From Negativibacillus massiliensis (lineage in GTDB: Bacteria > Bacillota > Clostridia > Oscillospirales > Ruminococcaceae), in the NCBI RefSeq assembly GCF_900148495.1, contig NZ_FTRU01000008.1, forward strand, positions 62,001 to 126,000: a stretch of 64,000 nt of DNA. The letters run 5' to 3'. The position numbers and the translations under genes are program-made. This document shows, piece by piece, positions 7,286-14,279 of the stretch. Position 1 is the first letter of the stretch. Each line of letters begins with the position of its first letter. The notes under the pieces were generated by a model. That model ran no database searches. It was not told where the DNA came from and saw only the letters and a list, made by a program, of their open reading frames with translations.

Positions 7286-8930
7286 GGGCGGGGCCACTTC
7301 GGGACAAAAAGTCCCAAAGTCCCCCAAAAGCAAGTTTAGAGCCAAAAGCCAGCAGGAGCAAACCGCCGAGTCCAAGCTGCGTATGGAAAAGCGCGGCGAA
7401 CAACTGGATAAGGCCAAGAAAAAGCTGGCAAAGCAGAAACCGCCGAAAAAGTCCGGCCCCGTGAAAAAGGCGGGCCGGGCGGCGGGTGCAACCGTTCATG
7501 GGTATGTGCATGGCAAGCTATATGAGGTAGAGCATGAGAATGTCGGCACCGAAAGCGCCCACCGATCCGAGCTGGTCGGTGAGGCCGCCCTGCGCTCCAC
7601 ATCCCGGTATGTAAAAAAGCAAATCCGGGAGCACCCGGCCAAAGCGGTGCAAAAGGCCGAGTCCAGGCACATCAAGGCTACGGCGGATTATCAGTACCGG
7701 GCCACGGTGGAGGCCCACCCGGAAATGCAAAAGGGCGGCGCGGTGTCCCGGTATATCCAAAAGCAGAAAATCAAGCGGCAATACGCAAAGCAAGCGCGGG
7801 AGGCTGCAAAGCAGACGGCCAAGGCCGCAGAGAAAACGGCGGTCACAACGGAAAAGCTGGCGGCCCGGGCCGTGGCCTTTGTCAAGCGGCATCCTGTGGG
7901 GGTGTTGCTGTTCCTTGCCTGTTTTCTGCTGCTGGTGCTCATGCAGTCGTGTATGTCCTCTGCGGTGACGATTGGCAACGGCGTGGTGGGGGCCATCGGC
8001 GCGTCCACCTATGCCGCCGAGGATGCCGATCTGCGCGGGGCCGAGGCCGCCTACTGCGGGCTGGAGGCCGAGCTGCAAGACTATCTGGACAGCTACGAAA
8101 GCACTCACGATTATGACGAATACCACTTTGAGCTGGATGACATTGAACACGATCCCTATGTGCTGCTGTCTATTATCAGCGCCATACACGAAGGGGCGTG
8201 GACGGTGGACGAGGTACAGGGAACGCTGCAAATGCTCTTTGAAAAGCAGTACATTCTGACGGAAACGGTGGTGACGGAGCGCCGCTACTACCTCGAAACG
8301 GACACATGGACGGACGAAGAGGGCAACACCCATACCGACACATACCGGGTCTATTACGATTACTACATTTGCACCGTGACGCTGGAAAACTTCAACCTGT
8401 CCCATCTGCCCATCTACATTATGGGCGAGGATCAGCTCTCCCGGTACGCCCTGTATATGTCGGCGCTGGGCAACCGTCCAGACCTGTTTCCATCGTCCCC
8501 CTATGTGGCAAAGTACACCGCCGATCCCGTGGAGCATGAGATCCCGGAGGCGTATTTGGCCGACGAAACCTTTGCCGCCATTTTGGAGGAGGCCGAGAAA
8601 TATATCGGCTATCCCTATGTATGGGGTGGGTACAAGCCCAGCACATCCTTTGATTGCTCCGGCTTCGTGTCCTATGTCTACAATCAATGCGGCTGGGACT
8701 TTGGGCGGTTGGGGGCGCAGGGGCTGTATAACATCAGCCGCCGCACCAGCTCACCCCGCCCCGGCGATCTGGTGTTCTTCACCGGGACTTATGATACCCC
8801 CGGCGTTTCCCATGTGGGTATCTATGTGGGCGATGGCTGGATGCTCCATTGTGGCGATCCCATCGGGTATGCCAATCTCAACACAAGCTACTGGCAGTCT
8901 CATTTCTACGCCTACGGGCGGTTATCGTGA
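7266..8930 (+). CDS. CD1108-type conjugation protein with NlpC/P60 peptidoglycan hydrolase domain
   Basis: Local cell-wall opening for the conjugation channel is the likely role. The N-terminal ~200 residues are Lys/Arg/Ala/Gln-rich and probably cytoplasmic. A transmembrane helix lies at about 209-229. The extracellular part ends in an NlpC/P60 domain with YPYVWGGYKP, catalytic Cys464 in DCSGF and His516 in SHVGIYVG. The ATG at 7266 overlaps virB4. Codons 13-17 contain a copy of the dispersed palindrome (residues GQKVPKS). Confidence 0.9.
   Translation: MSERTNKGGATSGQKVPKSPKSKFRAKSQQEQTAESKLRMEKRGEQLDKAKKKLAKQKPPKKSGPVKKAGRAAGATVHGYVHGKLYEVEHENVGTESAHRSELVGEAALRSTSRYVKKQIREHPAKAVQKAESRHIKATADYQYRATVEAHPEMQKGGAVSRYIQKQKIKRQYAKQAREAAKQTAKAAEKTAVTTEKLAARAVAFVKRHPVGVLLFLACFLLLVLMQSCMSSAVTIGNGVVGAIGASTYAAEDADLRGAEAAYCGLEAELQDYLDSYESTHDYDEYHFELDDIEHDPYVLLSIISAIHEGAWTVDEVQGTLQMLFEKQYILTETVVTERRYYLETDTWTDEEGNTHTDTYRVYYDYYICTVTLENFNLSHLPIYIMGEDQLSRYALYMSALGNRPDLFPSSPYVAKYTADPVEHEIPEAYLADETFAAILEEAEKYIGYPYVWGGYKPSTSFDCSGFVSYVYNQCGWDFGRLGAQGLYNISRRTSSPRPGDLVFFTGTYDTPGVSHVGIYVGDGWMLHCGDPIGYANLNTSYWQSHFYAYGRLS
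7301..7315. repeat. Dispersed GGGAC/GTCCC palindrome
   Basis: GGGAC-AAAAA-GTCCC with the family flanks TTC before and AAAGT after. It is translated inside the N-terminus of the NlpC/P60 protein. It is a less perfect copy because the inner A/T pair is lost. Confidence 0.7.
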
Positions 8931-8942
8931 AGGAGGTTATCT

Positions 8943-9191
8943 ATGGCAACTACGAAAAGCGCGAAAATCGAAGCCGAGATCGAAAAGGTCAAGGCCAAAA
9001 TCGCGGAACAGCAGACCAAACTGAAAGAACTGGAACAGCGCAAGGTGGAGGCTGAAAACAGCGAGATCGTGGACATCGTGCGCGGCATGAGCATCCCTCT
9101 CGCGGAGCTGCCGCTGGTGCTCCAGCAGCTCCGGGCCGGGAAAACCTTGGGACAAAATGTCCCGAAGTCCGAGGAGGTGGCTGCGGAATGA
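8943..9191 (+). CDS. DUF4315 family protein
   Basis: An 82-residue, strongly helical, charged protein (about residues 8-42 likely coiled coil), followed by the short conserved part IVDIVRGMSIPLAELPLVL. This matches DUF4315, found between the NlpC/P60 and DUF4366 genes of Tn1549-like elements. The function is not known. GAAGGAGG precedes the ATG. The C-terminal GKTLGQNVPKSEEV is encoded through a copy of the dispersed palindrome. It overlaps the next gene by 4 nt. Confidence 0.85.
   Translation: MATTKSAKIEAEIEKVKAKIAEQQTKLKELEQRKVEAENSEIVDIVRGMSIPLAELPLVLQQLRAGKTLGQNVPKSEEVAAE
9149..9163. repeat. Dispersed GGGACA/TGTCCC palindrome
   Basis: GGGACA-AAA-TGTCCC with flanks CTT and GAAGTCC. It lies within the 3' end of the DUF4315 gene. 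Its closest relative is the copy inside the recombinase gene (20,479), which has the same AAA spacer and right flank GAAGT. Confidence 0.85.
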
Positions 9192-9925
9192 AAAAGCTGC
9201 GTGTTCTTTTACTGACGCTCTGCGTGGCCGTGTTCATGTGCGGCTTTACCGTGACGGCCCATGCCGGGGGCGGTGACGAGTACATCGAGCCTACCGACCA
9301 GTGGGAAGGGCTGGAGGAGCCTACCCCCACCACCGAGCCGGGGGTAGGCTTTTCTGACGAGGGCAACCTTGTCACCCGCGATCTGCTCTATGACGAGCAC
9401 ACCAACAAGCAGTTTATCACCGTCCAGACCAGCGGCGGCAATACATTCTATATCGTCATTGACTACGATAAGCCCGTGGACGAGGACGGCGAACAGTACG
9501 AAACATACTTTTTCAGCATTGTGGACGAGGCCGATCTGCTGGCTGCTATGGAAGCCGCCGGGATGGAAGTCCCCGCCTGTGCCTGTACGGATAAGTGCAT
9601 GGCCGGGGCCATCAACACCGATTGCCCCGTATGCGCCACCAACATGACCGAGTGCGTGGGCGTGGAGCCCGAGCCGGTGGAGGACACCGAGCCTGTGGAC
9701 GATCCCGAGCCGGAGCAGCCCGAGGACACAGACGGCAATATGGGTACGATCCTGCTCATTTTGGCGATTGCCGCCGTGGGCGGCGGTGCTGGCTGGTATT
9801 TCAAGGTTTACCGCCCCAAGCAGCAGCGGGCCACAGAAGCGGTTGAGGAGGACTACGGGGACGAGCTGGATGCCTTTGACGATCTCGAGGACGATACGCC
9901 CCCTTGGGACGAGGACGAGGTATGA
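9188..9925 (+). CDS. DUF4366 family membrane-anchored surface protein
   Basis: A 245-residue protein with a signal peptide (LLLTLCVAVFMCGFTVTAHA), a folded extracellular part, a Cys-rich segment (CACTDKCMAGAINTDCPVC), an acidic Pro/Glu-rich spacer and a C-terminal transmembrane helix (GTILLILAIAAVGGGAGWYF) with a short cytoplasmic tail. This matches DUF4366 of Tn1549-like ICEs. The topology suggests a cell-wall-spanning surface component, possibly for mating contact (inference). It overlaps its neighbours by 4 nt on both sides. Confidence 0.85.
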   Translation: MKKLRVLLLTLCVAVFMCGFTVTAHAGGGDEYIEPTDQWEGLEEPTPTTEPGVGFSDEGNLVTRDLLYDEHTNKQFITVQTSGGNTFYIVIDYDKPVDEDGEQYETYFFSIVDEADLLAAMEAAGMEVPACACTDKCMAGAINTDCPVCATNMTECVGVEPEPVEDTEPVDDPEPEQPEDTDGNMGTILLILAIAAVGGGAGWYFKVYRPKQQRATEAVEEDYGDELDAFDDLEDDTPPWDEDEV

Positions 9926-10275
9926 GCCGGGAACTGACCCGCGAGGAAAAGAGGGCGATCCGCAAGCTGGTGTTTTCCCTGTGTGCGAACTATGATCGGG
10001 AGTATGGGTGCTTACCGCTGGACGGCCCCTGTTATATGCTGGGGAAATGCTGGACGGGAGCCTACTGCCGCTACTTCCGGGATGCCGTTCTGCCCAATGA
10101 TCCGGTGCTGGAGGCGGCGCTGACCGCCGAAGGCCCGGTCCCGGAAACGCGGCCCTGCCCGATCTGTGGGCGACCTTTCCTCCCGGATGGCCGGACACGG
10201 TATTGCTCTGCGGCCTGTTCCGCTACTGCCCTGCGAAAACAGAAGCGGGATTATATGCGTAAAACAAGGCGCTGA
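9922..10275 (+). CDS. Cysteine-rich VLP-type small protein
   Basis: A 117-residue basic protein. The N-terminal half has Cys pairs in CANYDREYGCLPLDGPC and GKCWTGAYCRYF. The C-terminal half has a zinc-finger-like CPICGRPFLPDGRTRYCSAAC and a basic tail. This fits the cysteine-rich VLP family seen at this place in related elements; the role is not known. It starts at ATG 9922, overlapping DUF4366 as ATGA. Confidence 0.75.
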   Translation: MSRELTREEKRAIRKLVFSLCANYDREYGCLPLDGPCYMLGKCWTGAYCRYFRDAVLPNDPVLEAALTAEGPVPETRPCPICGRPFLPDGRTRYCSAACSATALRKQKRDYMRKTRR

Positions 10276-10408
10276 CCCGTGGAAAATTAGGCCCGAAAAA
10301 ACCGCCTGTATCAAGGCTTTTCGGGGCCGCTTGTGGGGTGGGGTGTATCATTTCATACCCCACCCCTGTTTTCGCAAAATACTTTCCACTTTTTGAAGGA
10401 GGTGTACC
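10276..10408 (+). other. Intergenic region with two hairpins
   Basis: CCCGAAAA (10292-10299) pairs with TTTTCGGG (10318-10325), and GGGGTGGGGT pairs with ATACCCCACCCC (about 10334-10369), followed by a short mixed T stretch. It may be an attenuating or terminating element within the operon. GAAGGAGG for the next gene is at its end. Confidence 0.5.
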
Positions 10409-10759
10409 GTGGAGAAAAACGCCGGATATGTGATCCGCGAGTCCGTTCTCTTTGACAACAAACGGGGATTTGCCATCGCGGAGCATGGAAACCCCAAAGT
10501 CCCGGCTCCCTTTGTCACATGGCAGTTTGCCGAAGAGAACGGGCGGCGGGATTATTATTGGGGCCATTACCACGCAGACGAGGCATCGGCTCAAAAGGAT
10601 TTCAAGGATCGAGCCGCCGACTACAAGCGGATGTATAAGGTGCAGGAGGTCAAGCCCCGCACGATTGCCCAGCAGATGAAAGAGGCCGCAAAGCTGGCCG
10701 AGGCTGACCGGGGCCGCGCTGCCCCGAAAAAGACTACCCCCGACAGGGGCGACAGATAG
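10409..10759 (+). CDS. Conserved ICE hypothetical protein
   Basis: A 116-residue protein beginning at GTG 10409, with GAAGGAGGTGT upstream. The N-terminal ~75 residues look like a small mixed alpha/beta fold with many aromatics (FVTWQFAEENGRRDYYWGHY). The C-terminal part is Lys/Ala-rich and probably helical. I do not recognise a named family. It lies in the operon before a 59-residue protein and MobC, so it could belong to relaxosome or regulatory functions. Confidence 0.7.
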   Translation: MEKNAGYVIRESVLFDNKRGFAIAEHGNPKVPAPFVTWQFAEENGRRDYYWGHYHADEASAQKDFKDRAADYKRMYKVQEVKPRTIAQQMKEAAKLAEADRGRAAPKKTTPDRGDR

Positions 10760-10769
10760 GAGGATCGCT

Positions 10770-10949
10770 ATGCCCGAAAAGTATGACCCGCTGAAAAGCG
10801 CGGAACTCACCACCGAGCAGAACTATAATATGATCGACGGTATTCTGAACAACGGCCCGGCCCCGGTGCTCCCGCCCGAGGAAAAGCCGCTGGATAAGGT
10901 GCGGGAGATCCCGCCCAAACGCCGCAGCAGGGAGCGCGAGGAGCGTTGA
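10770..10949 (+). CDS. Small conserved ICE protein (59 aa)
   Basis: Starts MPEKYDPLKSAELTTEQNY and ends with the basic tail PPKRRSREREER. GATAGGAGGATCGCT is immediately upstream of the ATG, a strong ribosome site. The stop overlaps the MobC TTG start (TTGA), so the two are likely translationally coupled. The function is not known; size and charge suggest a protein partner of MobC or the relaxase (inference). Confidence 0.7.
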   Translation: MPEKYDPLKSAELTTEQNYNMIDGILNNGPAPVLPPEEKPLDKVREIPPKRRSREREER

Positions 10950-11290
10950 CGAAAAAGCGCCGTCGCTGCGTCCATCTCAATGTCATGGTAACGCCCGAGG
11001 AGCAGGAGCTGATCTATGAGCGCATGGCCGAGGCGGGTATTCAAAATATGGGAGCATATATGCGGAAAATGGCCCTCAATGGGTATGTGCTCCATGTTGA
11101 TCTTGCGGATGTGCGGGAGCTGGTGTCCTTGCAGCGGCGGTGTGCAAACAACCTCAACCAAGTGGCGATCCATGCCAATACCTACGGCATCTACCCCTCG
11201 GAGATCGCTGCGCTGCAAAAGGACTATGCAGACCTGTGGGGGCCGCTGTCCGTTCTGATTAAAAAGCTGTCGGAGGTGGTGGAGCTATAA
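10946..11290 (+). CDS. mobC: MobC-like relaxosome accessory protein
   Basis: A 114-residue basic protein with a ribbon-helix-helix-like N-terminus (RRCVHLNVMVTPEEQELI), then the MobC-type core YMRKMALNGYV and LQRRCANNLNQVAIHANTYG. MobC proteins bind oriT and help the relaxase nick. The start is TTG 10946 by overlap with the preceding stop and the upstream GGGAGCGCGAGGAG. A strong hairpin follows the stop, closing the transfer operon. Confidence 0.85.
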   Translation: MTKKRRRCVHLNVMVTPEEQELIYERMAEAGIQNMGAYMRKMALNGYVLHVDLADVRELVSLQRRCANNLNQVAIHANTYGIYPSEIAALQKDYADLWGPLSVLIKKLSEVVEL

Positions 11291-11296
11291 CAAAAC

Positions 11297-11329
11297 GCGG
11301 GGAGCACAGGTTTATACCTTGCTCCCCGC
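11297..11329. terminator. Convergent terminator between MobC and XRE genes
   Basis: GCGGGGAGCA and TGCTCCCCGC form a perfect 10-bp stem around a 13-nt loop. It lies between the convergent mobC and XRE-regulator genes and could stop both. Confidence 0.7.
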
Positions 11330-11330
11330 A

Positions 11331-11540
11331 TTATTCTGTTTCATCGGGCAAATATGCGATTATGTCGTCAAGCTCACAATCAAGTATTCTGCAAAGGGCA
11401 TCCAGCGTGTTGGTAGAAACGGATTCATTCGCTTTCAGCCTACGCACCGTGGAGCTACTGATCTCCCCTTTGACCTGCAAAGTGTATGTGGTTGCATTTT
11501 TGCGCTTCATAGTTTCCCACAATGGGGCGTATGAGATCAT
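11331..11540 (-). CDS. XRE/Cro-type HTH transcriptional regulator
   Basis: A 69-residue single-domain regulator. VKGEISSSTVRRLKANESVS contains the helix-turn-helix, and NTLDALCRILDCELDDIIAY is the typical end of a Cro/C1 domain. The start at 11,540 has AGGAGG upstream on the minus strand. It is convergent with mobC and divergent from the SLOG gene. An inverted repeat in the intervening promoter region is a plausible operator. Confidence 0.88.
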   Translation of the reverse strand: MISYAPLWETMKRKNATTYTLQVKGEISSSTVRRLKANESVSTNTLDALCRILDCELDDIIAYLPDETE

Positions 11541-11578
11541 CCGGCCTACCTCCTTTCACGCTTGCTTATATAAACATT

Positions 11579-11613
11579 ATTGCCTATAATTGACCTAAAG
11601 CGTGATAGGCAAT
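11579..11613. promoter_or_regulatory. Inverted repeat in the divergent XRE/SLOG promoter region
   Basis: ATTGCCTAT (11579-11587) and ATAGGCAAT (11605-11613) are perfect inverted copies, followed by a further ATTGCC. They flank a possible -35 TTGACC (11590-11595) for the SLOG gene. The site suits binding by the neighbouring XRE protein (inference). Confidence 0.5.
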
Positions 11614-11659
11614 ATTGCCCATACCAAGGCGGGGCAATTTCAGAAAAGAGGTTTGGATA

Positions 11660-12121
11660 ATGGGAGAGAAAACTTGTTGTGTAACAGGCCATCGTGATGT
11701 GCCAGTCGGCAAGGAGCAGTATGTGGAAGAAGCACTACGGAAAGAAGTGCTGGCTGCGATTGCAGCGGGATATACCCGTTTTATCTCCGGGTTTGCCGAT
11801 GGTGTTGATCTCACTTTTGCCGCCATAGTTGCAGCGGAAAAGAAACAAAATAGCTGTTTGCAGTTGGAGGCCGCGCTCCCATATCGAAACCGTATCAATG
11901 CTAAATCTCCCTTGTTTCAAGAATTGCTTGCTTGTTGTGATCGCGTGTATGTTCAGTCTGAAAAATCCAATCGCCAATGCTACCATGAACGCAACCGCTA
12001 CATGGTACTTTCCTCGGATCGGGTAATTGCCGTTTATGACGGGAGATCCACGGGCGGCACTTTTTACACCATTCGTTTTGCACAGGCAAACGAAAAGGAA
12101 ATTCGCATCATTGAGATATAA
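11660..12121 (+). CDS. SLOG superfamily protein (YspA/YpsA-like)
   Basis: A 153-residue protein. The N-terminal CCVTGHRDVPVG is the first loop of the SLOG/DprA-like Rossmann fold, and ISGFADGVDLTFAAIV and YDGRSTGGTFYTIRFA are the other ligand-binding parts. SLOG domains bind nucleotides or their derivatives and are common in mobile and defence loci; the ligand here cannot be told. I chose ATG 11660 because AAAAGAGG precedes it. GC content is lower than in the ICE backbone. Confidence 0.8.
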   Translation: MGEKTCCVTGHRDVPVGKEQYVEEALRKEVLAAIAAGYTRFISGFADGVDLTFAAIVAAEKKQNSCLQLEAALPYRNRINAKSPLFQELLACCDRVYVQSEKSNRQCYHERNRYMVLSSDRVIAVYDGRSTGGTFYTIRFAQANEKEIRIIEI

Positions 12122-12124
12122 TCC

Positions 12125-12143
12125 TTGGGACATTTTGTCCCAA
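12125..12143. repeat. Dispersed GGGACA/TGTCCC palindrome
   Basis: TTGGGACA-TTT-TGTCCCAA followed by AGTAGC, identical over these positions to the core of repeat copy 1. It lies just after the SLOG stop codon. Confidence 0.9.
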
Positions 12144-12165
12144 AGTAGCCCGGCCATCGACATCC

Positions 12166-12194
12166 TTGTTTGCTTATATGGGCGGAGTTATAAT
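12166..12194 (+). promoter_or_regulatory. Probable promoter for the CD1845-like/relaxase genes
   Basis: TTGTTT (12166-12171) and TATAAT (12189-12194) with a 17-bp spacer. It lies upstream of the small membrane protein and relaxase genes. Confidence 0.6.
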
Positions 12195-12239
12195 ATTGGT
12201 AGGAGGAAACCCATCAACTTTTACAGGAGGTAGCCGCTT

Positions 12240-12527
12240 ATGATCGTTCTGAAAATCCTTGCCGCCCCCTTTGTGGTGGTGCTCACCGTTCTGGCCGCCG
12301 TGGTGTCTTTTCTGTTCTGTATGGCAACTGCGGTTTTCGTTGTGGCCTGTGTGGTGCTGACCCTGCTTGCCGTGGCCCTGTTCATCAGCGGCCAGACGCT
12401 GGGCGGGATCGTGTTCCTTGTCCTTGCGTTTCTGATCTCTCCCTATGGCATCCCGGCCATCGCGGAGTGGCTGGTGGATAAGCTGCACAATCTCAACTTT
12501 GCTCTGCGGGGCTTCATCACAGGCTGA
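12240..12527 (+). CDS. CD1845-like small membrane protein
   Basis: A 95-residue protein with three hydrophobic segments (about residues 5-28, 30-50 and 53-70) and a short C-terminal tail (EWLVDKLHNLNFALRGFITG). It resembles the CD1845 family encoded before the relaxase in Clostridia ICEs. The function is not known. TTTTACAGGAGG lies upstream of the ATG. A palindrome copy and a terminator separate it from the relaxase gene. Confidence 0.75.
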   Translation: MIVLKILAAPFVVVLTVLAAVVSFLFCMATAVFVVACVVLTLLAVALFISGQTLGGIVFLVLAFLISPYGIPAIAEWLVDKLHNLNFALRGFITG

Positions 12528-12533
12528 TACTTC

Positions 12534-12548
12534 GGGACAATTTGTCCC
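12534..12548. repeat. Dispersed GGGACA/TGTCCC palindrome
   Basis: GGGACAA-T-TTGTCCC with flanks TTC and AAGGTAGC, located right after the membrane protein stop codon. Confidence 0.88.
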
Positions 12549-12559
12549 AAGGTAGCATG

Positions 12560-12588
12560 ACGGCGGCTGAACACAGCCGCCGTTTTTC
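12560..12588 (+). terminator. Rho-independent terminator upstream of relaxase
   Basis: CGGCGGCTG and CAGCCGCCG around AACA, followed by TTTTT. Because it lies just before the relaxase ribosome site, it would attenuate relaxase transcription from the upstream promoter. Confidence 0.75.
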
Positions 12589-12609
12589 TTACAGGAAGGA
12601 GGGCTGCCT

Positions 12610-14034
12610 ACGGCAACGACCTATCTCAAAAAGCACAAAATCAGCAAGGGAGAAACTATCGCGCAATCGCTGAAGGATCGGTTTGAATACGGACAAAACC
12701 CGGATAAGACGCAGGGTGGCGAGTTGATTTCTTCCTATGCCTGCGACCACATGACCGCCGATGCGGAGTTCCTGTTAAGCAAGGCAAAGTACCGGGCTGT
12801 CACGGGCCGGGAGCAGCGCCGGGATGCCGATGTGCTGTGCTATCAGATCCGGCAGGCGTTCAAGCCCGGAGAGATTACCCCGGAGGAGGCCAATCGCATC
12901 GGCTACGAAACGGCGATGCGCTGGACGAAGGGCAAGTACGCCTTTTTCGTTGCCACCCACACAGACCGCCAGCATATCCATAACCATATTTACTACAATT
13001 CTACTTCGCTGGATTGTACCCGGAAGTTCCGGGATTTCATCGGCTCGGCCCGCGCTGTGCGGCGGCTCTCGGATCGGGTGTGTCTGGAAAATGACCTGTC
13101 CGTGATCCTCAATCCCAAGCTACATAGCAAGGGCCGCTTTCTTCACTATGGGGCATGGCTGGGAGCCGAGCGCCAGCCCTCTTATAAAGAAAGGCTGCGC
13201 CTTGCCATCAACGATGCTCTCGCAAAAGGCCCCGCCGATTTTGCCGACTTTCTGCGGCTCATGGCGGAGTCCGGGTATGCGGTCAAGCATGGGCGCGGCG
13301 GTGTGATCTCGTTCCTTGTTCCCGGACAGGAACGGGCAACGCGGCTCCGGGCATCCACCCTTGGGGAAGGTTACGATCCCGAGAACATTCGAGCCGTGAT
13401 TGCCGGGAAACGACCCGTCCCGCATATCCACGATGCGGCGGCTCCCACGCCCAGGCGTGTCAATCTCATTGTGGATATACAGGAGCGTCTGCGCTCCGGC
13501 AAAGGCCCGGCCTATGAACGGTGGGCCAAGGTGTATAACCTCAAACAGATGGCAGCAGCCCTCATGTTTTTGCAGGAGCACCAGCTCACCGAGTATGACC
13601 AGCTCGCTGCGCAAGCTGACGGAACGGCCCAGCGGTTTCATGCGCTGGCCGGGGAACTGCGTCAGACCGAGGCTGACCTCGCCAAAACCTCCGCGCTGAT
13701 GGAGGCTGTGGTGCAGTACGCCAAGTCCCGGCCTGTGTTCGAGGGGTACAAGGCGGCCCGGTACAGCAAGAAATATCTGGCCGAGCATGGCCCGGAGCTG
13801 GCCGACTACCGGGCAGCGAAGGCGGCACTCAATGAGCTGCTGGACGGTGAAAAGCTCCCGAAGATGGACGCGCTAAAAGAAAAACGCCGCAAACTTGCAG
13901 CGCGAAAAAAAGCCCTCTATGCCGAGTACCGGGCGGCCCAGCAGGAAATGCGGGAGGCCGTGGCGGTCAAGGCGAATATCGATCATCTGCTCGGCCTGTC
14001 GGACGAGCGCAAAAATAAGGAACAGGAGCGATAA
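12610..14034 (+). CDS. Relaxase/mobilisation nuclease with ACG at the start position
   Basis: Nicks oriT and pilots the strand during conjugation. The histidine triad is in HTDRQHIHNHIYYNS, as in MobA/VirD2-type relaxases, and the C-terminal half is largely coiled coil (474 aa in all). The conserved N-terminus (ATTYLKKHKISKGETIAQ) is in frame upstream of the first standard start (TTG 12724). ACG at 12610, 6 nt after GGAAGGAGGG, sits where ATG is expected. It may be a weak ACG start or a start-codon mutation. Confidence 0.85.
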   Translation, partial: TATTYLKKHKISKGETIAQSLKDRFEYGQNPDKTQGGELISSYACDHMTADAEFLLSKAKYRAVTGREQRRDADVLCYQIRQAFKPGEITPEEANRIGYETAMRWTKGKYAFFVATHTDRQHIHNHIYYNSTSLDCTRKFRDFIGSARAVRRLSDRVCLENDLSVILNPKLHSKGRFLHYGAWLGAERQPSYKERLRLAINDALAKGPADFADFLRLMAESGYAVKHGRGGVISFLVPGQERATRLRASTLGEGYDPENIRAVIAGKRPVPHIHDAAAPTPRRVNLIVDIQERLRSGKGPAYERWAKVYNLKQMAAALMFLQEHQLTEYDQLAAQADGTAQRFHALAGELRQTEADLAKTSALMEAVVQYAKSRPVFEGYKAARYSKKYLAEHGPELADYRAAKAALNELLDGEKLPKMDALKEKRRKLAARKKALYAEYRAAQQEMREAVAVKANIDHLLGLSDERKNKEQER

Positions 14035-14061
14035 GCAACGGTGACGCAGACAACAGACTTC

Positions 14062-14076
14062 GGGACAACTTGTCCC
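14062..14076. repeat. Dispersed GGGACA/TGTCCC palindrome
   Basis: GGGACAA-C-TTGTCCC with flanks CTTC and AAAGTGC, 27 nt after the relaxase stop and just before the oriT-like inverted repeats. Confidence 0.88.
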
Positions 14077-14088
14077 AAAGTGCCGGGT

Positions 14089-14175
14089 TTGGGGAGGCTC
14101 CCCAACAAGCGTTTTTGCAGCCCCCACGGGATGCAAAAATAGCAAGTGTGGCTACACTTGCCCTGCTTGCCATTT
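14089..14175. other. oriT: Candidate origin of transfer (oriT)
   Basis: Three consecutive perfect inverted repeats: TTGGGGA/TCCCCAA (14089-14105), TTTTTGCA/TGCAAAAA (14112-14139) and GCAAGTGT/ACACTTGC (14142-14161). CCTGCTTGCC follows directly and recalls the CCTG of P-type nic sites. The position next to the relaxase gene and the array of arms are typical of oriT. No direct evidence of nicking is possible from sequence. Confidence 0.5.
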
Positions 14176-14206
14176 GTGCGCTCCTCTCAAAATAGCGCAA
14201 AACGTC

Positions 14207-14262
14207 TTGACCGATTCGGTTATTTATGTTACACTGTATACAAATAACCGATTCGGTTATTT
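14207..14262 (+). promoter_or_regulatory. Cargo promoter with TetR-type operators
   Basis: -35 TTGACC (14207-14212), 17-bp spacer, -10 TACACT (14230-14235). A perfect palindrome with arms AAATAACCGA and TCGGTTATTT around one T spans 14242-14262. A second partial copy, ACCGATTCGGTTATTT (14210-14225), overlaps the spacer. This is the usual layout for autorepression by the adjacent TetR protein. Confidence 0.85.
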
Positions 14263-14279
14263 GAAGGAGCAGAATAGTA

